From: Bacteroidia bacterium
GTDB lineage: Bacteria > Bacteroidota > Bacteroidia > B-17B0 > Aurantibacillaceae
Length of the DNA: 12,943 nucleotides
NCBI GenBank assembly: GCA_026418315.1
Contig: JAOABO010000039.1
Coordinates: 1-12,943 of the forward strand
Direction of reading: 5' to 3'
The position numbers and the translations under genes were made by a program. Each line of letters starts with the position of its first letter. The stretch's first letter is position 1. Shown here piece by piece: positions 7,303-12,943 of the stretch. A model generated the notes under the pieces. It was not told the DNA's origin. It saw nothing but the letters and a program-made list of their open reading frames with translations, and ran no database searches.

Positions 7303-7665
7303 ATGAAATGGCTGTTTATTTTGATTAGTATGTTATTTGTTTTTTTAGGGTGTAAAAAGAAAGCAGCACCGGACGATAAGACCAATGCTGGAGCTACTGC
7401 CGTAAAAGTATATTTAACTGCAGACAAAACGATGATGCGGCTTGGTCAGGAAGCAGTTGTAACGGCATCAGTATCAGGAGGAGAAGGAAGTATGAATTTT
7501 AATTGGGAGGTGAATTCTATTGCTAACTTATTGGGTTCCGGTAATACAGTTACATTTTCACCTTGTTGTGCCAGTGTAGCGGGAAATAATATAATAAAAT
7601 GTTCTGTTACCGATTCAAAAGGCAGCAAGGGAATAGGTCAAGTTACTATAGTGGTGAATCCTTAG
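7303..7665 (+). CDS. Small lipoprotein with a PKD/Ig-like domain
   Basis: A 120-aa protein with a lipoprotein signal: residues 2-16 are hydrophobic and the lipobox FLGC ends at Cys17, followed by KKK. A linker to about 33 precedes one beta-sandwich-like domain at about 34-118. It has the PKD/Ig-like signs NFNWEV (about 65-70), an SP-containing strand at 86-87, and a C-terminal GNNIIKCSVTDSKGSKG strand-turn. Cys88-Cys89 are adjacent and Cys100 lies eleven residues later, so a disulfide or a metal site is possible; this is not proven. After lipidation the protein would sit in the outer or inner membrane facing the periplasm, or on the surface. It is divergent from moxR and 97 bp before ansA. 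No specific function can be assigned; it may be a binding or structural module. Confidence 0.8.
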   Translation: MKWLFILISMLFVFLGCKKKAAPDDKTNAGATAVKVYLTADKTMMRLGQEAVVTASVSGGEGSMNFNWEVNSIANLLGSGNTVTFSPCCASVAGNNIIKCSVTDSKGSKGIGQVTIVVNP

Positions 7666-7739
7666 AATGTCTTAGTAGTTATTTTTCGGAAATTTTTAAT
7701 ACTGAATAGCATAAATACCTGTTATTTTGTAATTTGTAA

Positions 7740-7747
7740 TATATTTA
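7740..7747 (+). promoter_or_regulatory. Weak candidate -7 element upstream of ansA
   Basis: TATATTTA at 7740-7747 differs from TAnnTTTG only in its last base and lies 15 bases before the ansA ATG at 7763. There is no TTTG at the expected distance upstream; the nearest ends at 7729, too close. The 97-bp gap after the lipoprotein gene contains no convincing hairpin terminator, so ansA could also be read through from that gene. Confidence 0.3.
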
Positions 7748-7762
7748 CAGCATCAATAATAT

Positions 7763-8794
7763 ATGAGAACACAAAAAAAAGTATTGCTGATATATACAGG
7801 CGGAACTATAGGTATGGTTCAGGATTTTAATAATGGAGATTTAAAGCCATTAAACTTTAATCAGTTATCAGAGCATATTCCAGAGTTAAAACGTTTTGAT
7901 ATTTTAATAGATACATACACCTTTGAACCTATTGATTCTTCCAATGTTACAATTTCATTATGGATAAAGCTGGCAACATTAATAAAAGAAAAATACAATA
8001 ATTATGATGGTTTTGTTATTTTACATGGTACAGATACTATTGCTTATACAGCATCTGCTTTGAGTTTTATGCTTGAACATTTAAACAAGCCCGTTATACT
8101 TACAGGTTCTCAATTACCCATTGGTGTGCTGCGAACAGATGGAAAAGAAAATATTATTACATCTATACAAATAGCTGCAGATAAGGACGCACAAGGAAAT
8201 TCAATAATACAAGAAGTGGCTATTTATTTTGAGTATAAGCTATACAGAGGGAATCGTTCAATTAAATATAGTGCTAATCATTTTGATGCTATTCAATCTC
8301 CCAATTATCCTTTGCTTGCCGAAGCAGGAATAGAGATAGAATATAATTGGAATTTTTTATGGAGAGAAAATAAAAAGGATGTTTTAAATGTACATACTAT
8401 TTTGTCAAACAAGTTATGGGTGGTACATCTTTTTCCCGGCATAGATTTTCAAATCATGGAAGAACAATTAAAATTATTGACTACAGATGCTTTGATATTA
8501 AGAACTTATGGCGCAGGCAACGCTCCTACAGATAAAAAATTTTTGAGGACTTTAGAAAGTATAATACAAAAAGGTGTTATTGTTGTAGATGTAACACAAT
8601 GTTTGCAAGGTAGTGTGATATTGGGTAAATATGAAACCAGTCGTTATTTAAAGGAAATAGGTGTAATAAGTGGAGGAGACATGACTCTTGAATCAAGTAT
8701 TACCAAATTAATGTATTTATTAGGTAAAGAGAAAGATATTGAAAGAGTGAAAAAATTATTTGTGAGAAATTTGAGGGGAGAATTAAGTGAATAA
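7763..8794 (+). CDS. ansA: Type I (cytoplasmic) L-asparaginase
   Basis: A 343-aa enzyme that hydrolyses L-asparagine to aspartate and ammonia. The first catalytic threonine is in YTGGTIGM (T15). The second catalytic region is HGTDTIAYTASAL with T90 and D91, and the catalytic lysine corresponds to K168 in RGNRSIK. Further family signs are TGSQLPIG (114-121), RTDGKEN (124-130), RTYGAGNAP near 247-255 and GGDMTLESSITKLMYLLG near 304-321. There is no signal peptide, and the length is typical of the cytoplasmic type I enzyme, unlike the exported high-affinity type II. Some bacterial AnsA homologues also act on glutamine; the sequence does not decide this. The upstream sequence is AT-rich with no Shine-Dalgarno motif. 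Its stop lies 2 bp from that of the opposing TauE/SafE gene. Confidence 0.94.
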   Translation: MRTQKKVLLIYTGGTIGMVQDFNNGDLKPLNFNQLSEHIPELKRFDILIDTYTFEPIDSSNVTISLWIKLATLIKEKYNNYDGFVILHGTDTIAYTASALSFMLEHLNKPVILTGSQLPIGVLRTDGKENIITSIQIAADKDAQGNSIIQEVAIYFEYKLYRGNRSIKYSANHFDAIQSPNYPLLAEAGIEIEYNWNFLWRENKKDVLNVHTILSNKLWVVHLFPGIDFQIMEEQLKLLTTDALILRTYGAGNAPTDKKFLRTLESIIQKGVIVVDVTQCLQGSVILGKYETSRYLKEIGVISGGDMTLESSITKLMYLLGKEKDIERVKKLFVRNLRGELSE

Positions 8795-8796
8795 GT

Positions 8797-9171
8797 TTAT
8801 TTTCCTAATAATAGTTTAATTGCATACAATATTAGAAACACAGCAAAAATTTTTTTTAATAAATGGTCATCTATTTTAATGGCAATTAAAGATGCAAAAT
8901 AACTAGCAATGATAAAGCCAACGGACATAATAATGGCATGGGTGATATTGACATTTCCATTTTTATAATAATTCATTACAGCCAATATGCCAATAGGGGG
9001 AAGCATAAGAGCCAATGAAGTACCTTGCGCGGATTTTTGAGAATAATTTAGTAATGATACTAATAATGGAATTATAACCAATCCTCCGCCAATACCTAAA
9101 AAAGCACTTACTGTACCTGCTAAAGCGCCTATAATCAATAGGAGTAAAACAGAGTATACATCTAAGTTCAT
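8797..9171 (-). CDS. Half-size TauE/SafE family membrane protein
   Basis: A 124-aa, very hydrophobic protein with about four membrane segments (approximately 5-24, 26-41, 53-66 and 76-98, with a last one at 104-122; the first two may be one re-entrant unit). The TauE/SafE signature is visible: GALAGTVSAFLGIGGG (15-30), P35, and AQGTSLALMLP (48-58). Full members of the family, which export sulfite, sulfonates or sulfoacetate, contain two such halves in about 250 residues; only one is present here. The frame is open and ends naturally, so this is not an obvious truncation, and a homodimer would rebuild a full transporter (inference). Substrate unknown. The ATG abuts the TAA of the TPR gene upstream (TAAATG), so the two are probably translationally coupled. 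Confidence 0.85.
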   Translation of the reverse strand: MNLDVYSVLLLLIIGALAGTVSAFLGIGGGLVIIPLLVSLLNYSQKSAQGTSLALMLPPIGILAVMNYYKNGNVNITHAIIMSVGFIIASYFASLIAIKIDDHLLKKIFAVFLILYAIKLLLGK

Positions 9172-10323
9172 TTATTTGTATTTATCGGCTTTTTCAGTTT
9201 CTCCAAATCTTAAATACAATTGTCTTAATCTTTGTTTTACAGCTTTGTCATCTGGTTTTAAACTATAATATTCTTCAAAGTATTGAATGGCTTTTTTGAA
9301 ATATTCATTGGCTTTTGTTTCGTATTCTTTAGCTTTTTGTGTTTCTTTTGGAGGAAGGTCAGCGAGTTTTTTGTTCCATTCATTTCCTGTATTAAAGTAA
9401 TATGCGCCTACATTGAATAGTACTGGTTCATTTTTGGGATTAAGTTCCAATGCTTTCAAATATTCTTTTTCTGCTTTTTCTTTTTCGCCGAGTTTATCGT
9501 AAATATTTCCTAACACCGCATGATATGCTTCATTATCGGGGCTTGCTTCAACAGCAGTTTCAAGTTTTTGTTTCAATTCATTTAATTTTTTCTGACGACT
9601 TAAAATATCAATTTCAATATTTAATAAATCTATATTGTCATCAAATATAGTTTGTCCTTTATGAAGAAAATCTAATGCAGCAGCGGTGTCAGTTTTAGAT
9701 AGTAGTAATCGGGCAATAGATGTGTAAATGGAAGGGTCTTTGTACTTAATGGTATAAAGCTGATTGGCTAATTCTTTTGCCTTGTTGAGGTCTTCTGCCA
9801 AAATGTAGGTTTTGTACTTTTCAAACAGGAGTTTTTCTTTGGTGATATTATTTCTTTTTAGTGCCTGGTCTGGGTCATAAGGGACTGCTTTTTCAAGGAT
9901 TTCCAGAGATTTGATTGTTTTGTCATATTCTTTATTCGGTCTATAAACAGAAGTGGCTTTGTACATCAGATTGCTGGATGAAACTATAAATCCTTCTTTT
10001 ACCTCACTTTCATTGGAATAAATTTTATCTTTATCCAATTCAAAACATTTAACAAAACTTTCTACTGCTTTCTCAGCTGCTTCGGCATCTAAGTTTTTGT
10101 ATTTTTCATCTTTAGTAGATAAAAGAGCATAATATATTTTTCCTCTGTACATCCACGCTTTGGCTGAATTGGATGTGCTTTCATTTTTAACTGCTTCGTC
10201 TGCTGCTGATTTGGCTTTGTCTAATTCTTTGTTTCGTAAATAATTAGAAGCATTTTGGATATTAAAGTTCTGAGCTAATGAAACAGAAGTTATGGTAATG
10301 AAAAAGACACTTAAGATTTTCAT
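9172..10323 (-). CDS. Exported TPR-repeat protein
   Basis: A 383-aa protein with a signal peptide at 1-18 (ends SVSLAQ). The mature part is almost entirely helical and charged. Helix pairs of TPR type are seen at about 53-98 (AWMYRGKIYYALL), at about 200-228, most clearly at about 265-298 (AYHAVLGNIYDKLGEKEKAE ...), and at about 299-358 with an insertion (GNEWNKKLADLPPKE). A last helix pair ends the protein. No enzyme motif is present, so it is most likely a periplasmic or outer-membrane-associated scaffold. It lies 15 bp after the M16 peptidase gene and touches the TauE/SafE gene, so it is the middle gene of a likely three-gene transcript. It is unrelated to batC in length, number of repeats and tail. 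Function is not recognisable beyond protein binding. Confidence 0.85.
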   Translation of the reverse strand: MKILSVFFITITSVSLAQNFNIQNASNYLRNKELDKAKSAADEAVKNESTSNSAKAWMYRGKIYYALLSTKDEKYKNLDAEAAEKAVESFVKCFELDKDKIYSNESEVKEGFIVSSSNLMYKATSVYRPNKEYDKTIKSLEILEKAVPYDPDQALKRNNITKEKLLFEKYKTYILAEDLNKAKELANQLYTIKYKDPSIYTSIARLLLSKTDTAAALDFLHKGQTIFDDNIDLLNIEIDILSRQKKLNELKQKLETAVEASPDNEAYHAVLGNIYDKLGEKEKAEKEYLKALELNPKNEPVLFNVGAYYFNTGNEWNKKLADLPPKETQKAKEYETKANEYFKKAIQYFEEYYSLKPDDKAVKQRLRQLYLRFGETEKADKYK

Positions 10324-10338
10324 ATTGGTACGTTTTAA

Positions 10339-12943
10339 TTAGTCAATATTTAATTTTTTCGGTTTGATATTATTGATATATGGGCTATATTTACTGTCTT
10401 TTGAAAGACGATCTAATTGCATTTCAATAACAGTTTTATCGCCTACTATAATGGTGTTTAATTTGTTAGGCAAAAAATATTTTTTGATTTGGGCATTGAC
10501 TTCTTCTTTTGTCATTTTTTTGAGTATTTCATTTTGTTTTACACTAAAATCTTTGTCAAGGTTATATTTTACCATTTGACTTAATAGCGATGCTTTTTGA
10601 GATGGTGATTCGTATTTTAATGCTTCTGAGTTGAGTAATGAATTTTTTGTGAATTCAAGTTCTTTATCAGTAATTCCGTTGTCCACATAGGTTTTAAATT
10701 CTTTGAGTATTTCTGCAATGGAAGCAATAGTGGCAGGTCTTTTTACAGATGAAGAAATGGTAAATTCTCCCTTGTATTTATCTCCGCTGAAGTAGGAACG
10801 AATACCATAAGTATATCCTTTATCTTCTCTTAAGTTAAGGTTAATGCGACTATTGAAATTTCCTCCAAAAACAAAGTTGGCAATTTTGTTTTTGTAATAA
10901 TCTCCGTAGGGGTCAAATTTTAGAGAGGGATAACCCATCATAATAACGCTGGATGGTGCCCCGGGTTTATTTACAAGAAAGGTTTGTCCGTCTTTTGGTT
11001 CTTGTATAGCAGGCGGAGTAATGGTTACATTTTTGTTAGGCCATTTATTGAGAAACTCCAGTTTTTGTTTTATTTCCTGTTCAGTGATGTCTCCTACAAT
11101 GACAATTTTGGCTAAGTTTGGTGAGTAATATTTTTCATAATAATTTTTTACATCATTTAAAGTGATATTGTCTATTGTTTTTACAGAAGCAGATTGTCCG
11201 AAAATATTTTCTCCAAATATAACATAATTATATGCTTTGCTGGCTAATTGTTCAGGTTGTCTGTCTTCTTGTTTAATATTTTCTTTGATTTCTTTTTTGA
11301 TTCTTTTGAATTCATCTTCTTTAAAGGCAGGATTAAAGAGTTTTTCTTCAAGAAGTTTTAAGGTAGCATCTAAATTTTTCTTAAGACAACTGATGTAAAT
11401 GGTAGTGGATTGCTTGCCGGCAGAAAAATATATTTGGCTACCAAGTTTGTCTAACTCTGCTTCTATTTGTTCTGCGGTATAATTTTTTGTACTTTCATCC
11501 ATTAAGTTGGCAGTAATAGATGCAAGGCCTAATTTTTTCAAATCTCCATGGGCTAACTCTCCGCCTTCCATTTCTATTTGTATAGATATTTTGGGTGTTT
11601 CATTAAATAAAGTTCCGATACATTCTATGCCATTATTAAGTTTAAATTTGTAGATTTCAGGAATTTTGATATTTTTGGGTGGGGCAGGTTGAGGACGAAT
11701 AGACCTGTCAAAATTATCTGGATTGGGTTGGTATTTTAAGTTGGCATATTCGGGATTAGGAGGAAATTTTGCTCCGGCGTTAGGATTGATACTTTTTACA
11801 GAATCCTTGTTGTTAATAATAGGATAAGTATTTAATACTGCGGCTCCGCTGCCTTTAATATATTTATTGAATACACGCATGATGTCTTCTTTTGTTACTT
11901 TGTTATATCTTTCAATTTCATCTGAAATAGTATAAGGTTTTCCAAGAGCCCTTTCCCATTCAGAAATATTGAATGCTTTGGAAAAAACACTTTCCAAAAT
12001 ATCATACATTTGAGATTCGTATTTGCTTTTAGCACGCGCTAATGCTTCGTCGGTGATACCTGTTTTTTCAAATTCGTCAAGTGTTTCTTTTACTTGCTGG
12101 TCTATTTCTTTAAATAGTTTTTCATAATTAAAATCTTCGGGAGGATACGCTACAATATATATCTTGAACTCTCCGTTTAATTCTTGTTTTTCGTGTTGAA
12201 CACCTACCTGAACGGCTTTATCTGCCTTTACGAATTTTTGGTAAAAGATGGAGTTTTTACCACCGCCCATCATTTCTGCTAATAAATCCAGGGCTGCTTC
12301 GTCTTTATGAAATTCGGGAACAGTAGGATACACTCTTAGATTAAGAGGAAAATAAACTCTGTCATTATATGCTCCATATTTATCTTCCGGTAAAACGGGG
12401 GTTTTTGCTTTCAATTTTTTTACTTCAGGGCATGGTTTTAGAGTGCCAAAGTATTTTTCAATCCATTTCAAAGTTTGTTGTTTGTCAAAATCTCCTGCTA
12501 TAGTAAGTATAGCATTATTTGGACCATACCATCTTAAAAAGAAGTTTCTGACATCATCTAAAGTAGCTGCATTGAGTTCATCTACATAACCAATGGTAGG
12601 CCAGGAATATGGATGACCGTAAGGATAAAGTATTTTATATATTTCTTCTTCAAAGCCAATGGCATAAGGTTGGTTTTCAAAATTTTGTGATTTTTCGTTT
12701 TTAACTGCATCTCTTTGATTTTCAAATTTGCGGGCGTACAGTGAATCTAATAAAAAGCCCATTCTGTCTGCTTCTAGCCATAGCATGAGTTCAAGATAAT
12801 TGGAAGGCACCGTTTCAAAATATACAGTACGGTCACGTGTAGTAAAACCGTTCATGGTACCTCCGGCAGATTGAACAATTTTAAAATGTTCTTCATCGGC
12901 AACATGTTTGGATCCCTGAAACATCATGTGTTCAAAGAAATGA
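10339..12943 (-). CDS. Two-domain M16 (insulinase/pitrilysin-like) zinc peptidase, 5' end cut by window edge
   Basis: The reading frame runs off the right edge. From 12942 the codons read HFFEHMMFQGSKHV, so the catalytic HxxEH zinc motif is the very first thing visible and roughly 50-80 N-terminal residues, including any signal peptide, are missing. An internal ATG at 12927 is not the true start. The third zinc ligand is the glutamate of AVKNEKSQ, about 77 residues after the motif. The first M16 domain occupies the first half of the 867 visible residues. A second M16 domain starts near KLNNGIECIG and has no HxxEH (GLASITANLMDES in its place), but keeps the substrate-side NFNSRINLNLREDKGYTYG element. 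So an active domain is fused to an inactive one, as in many Bacteroidota and alphaproteobacterial peptidases. Such enzymes degrade peptides in the periplasm or trim small proteins. It is 15 bp before the TPR gene. Confidence 0.92.
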   Translation of the reverse strand, partial: HFFEHMMFQGSKHVADEEHFKIVQSAGGTMNGFTTRDRTVYFETVPSNYLELMLWLEADRMGFLLDSLYARKFENQRDAVKNEKSQNFENQPYAIGFEEEIYKILYPYGHPYSWPTIGYVDELNAATLDDVRNFFLRWYGPNNAILTIAGDFDKQQTLKWIEKYFGTLKPCPEVKKLKAKTPVLPEDKYGAYNDRVYFPLNLRVYPTVPEFHKDEAALDLLAEMMGGGKNSIFYQKFVKADKAVQVGVQHEKQELNGEFKIYIVAYPPEDFNYEKLFKEIDQQVKETLDEFEKTGITDEALARAKSKYESQMYDILESVFSKAFNISEWERALGKPYTISDEIERYNKVTKEDIMRVFNKYIKGSGAAVLNTYPIINNKDSVKSINPNAGAKFPPNPEYANLKYQPNPDNFDRSIRPQPAPPKNIKIPEIYKFKLNNGIECIGTLFNETPKISIQIEMEGGELAHGDLKKLGLASITANLMDESTKNYTAEQIEAELDKLGSQIYFSAGKQSTTIYISCLKKNLDATLKLLEEKLFNPAFKEDEFKRIKKEIKENIKQEDRQPEQLASKAYNYVIFGENIFGQSASVKTIDNITLNDVKNYYEKYYSPNLAKIVIVGDITEQEIKQKLEFLNKWPNKNVTITPPAIQEPKDGQTFLVNKPGAPSSVIMMGYPSLKFDPYGDYYKNKIANFVFGGNFNSRINLNLREDKGYTYGIRSYFSGDKYKGEFTISSSVKRPATIASIAEILKEFKTYVDNGITDKELEFTKNSLLNSEALKYESPSQKASLLSQMVKYNLDKDFSVKQNEILKKMTKEEVNAQIKKYFLPNKLNTIIVGDKTVIEMQLDRLSKDSKYSPYINNIKPKKLNID

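Noticed and set aside
7179..7427. Minus-strand open frame of 82 codons across the intergenic region and into the lipoprotein gene
   Set aside because: It overlaps the lipobox and start of the plus-strand lipoprotein and has no recognisable content; the plus-strand frame carries a lipobox and PKD-like motifs.
7662..7676. CTTAG-AATGT-CTTAG after the lipoprotein gene
   Set aside because: It is a direct, not inverted, repeat of five bases; likely chance and cannot form a terminator stem.
8805..8835. Inverted repeat CTAATA ... TATTAG near the ansA/TauE junction as a terminator
   Set aside because: Only six AT-rich base pairs with a loop of about 19 bases, inside the TauE/SafE coding end; too weak to support a terminator.
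12925..12927. ATG at 12927 as the start of the M16 peptidase
   Set aside because: The upstream codons still in the window encode HFFEH, the zinc motif, so the true start lies beyond the right edge.

Overview
The window is an AT-rich stretch of a Bacteroidota (Bacteroidetes) chromosome. Evidence for this: a Bat ('Bacteroides aerotolerance') operon; promoter-like TATATTTG elements of the Bacteroidetes -7 type (TAnnTTTG) in short leaders; AT-rich start regions without clear Shine-Dalgarno sequences; and the families present (type I asparaginase, half-size TauE/SafE protein, TPR protein, two-domain M16 peptidase). The genus cannot be fixed from the sequence alone. No tRNA, rRNA, CRISPR array, insertion sequence or phage gene was seen.

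Region 1 (1-7138, all minus strand) is one tightly packed operon read right to left: moxR AAA+ ATPase, DUF58 protein, a membrane-anchored 326-aa protein, batA, batB, batC and batD, which runs off the left edge. Below the DUF58 gene the gaps are only 1-11 bp. The layout suggests a cytoplasmic MoxR ATPase acting on a set of von Willebrand A (VWA) proteins: soluble DUF58 plus membrane-anchored BatA and BatB. Exported or anchored partners are the 326-aa protein, the TPR protein BatC and the beta-rich BatD. All three VWA proteins keep the metal-site residues. The molecular task of this system is still poorly defined; the historic link is to oxygen and stress tolerance.

Region 2 (7139-7302) is a divergent intergenic region. 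It carries two mirror-image copies of TATATTTGCAA, one facing moxR and one facing a small lipoprotein gene, and a perfect 10-bp tandem duplication overlaps the lipoprotein-side element.

Region 3 (7303-8794, plus strand) holds the small PKD/Ig-like lipoprotein gene and ansA, a cytoplasmic type I L-asparaginase.

Region 4 (8797-12943, minus strand) is a second tight cluster, read right to left: a large two-domain M16 zinc peptidase (its 5' end is cut by the right edge, with the HxxEH zinc motif at the very last codons), a periplasmic TPR protein, and a half-size TauE/SafE membrane protein that meets ansA tail to tail with only 2 bp between the stop codons.

No clearly new multi-gene defence or mobile system is visible. 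The most worthwhile leads are the complete Bat VWA set with its BatD-like adaptor, the mirrored promoter region, the half-size transporter and its link to the M16-TPR pair, and the double-cysteine lipoprotein.
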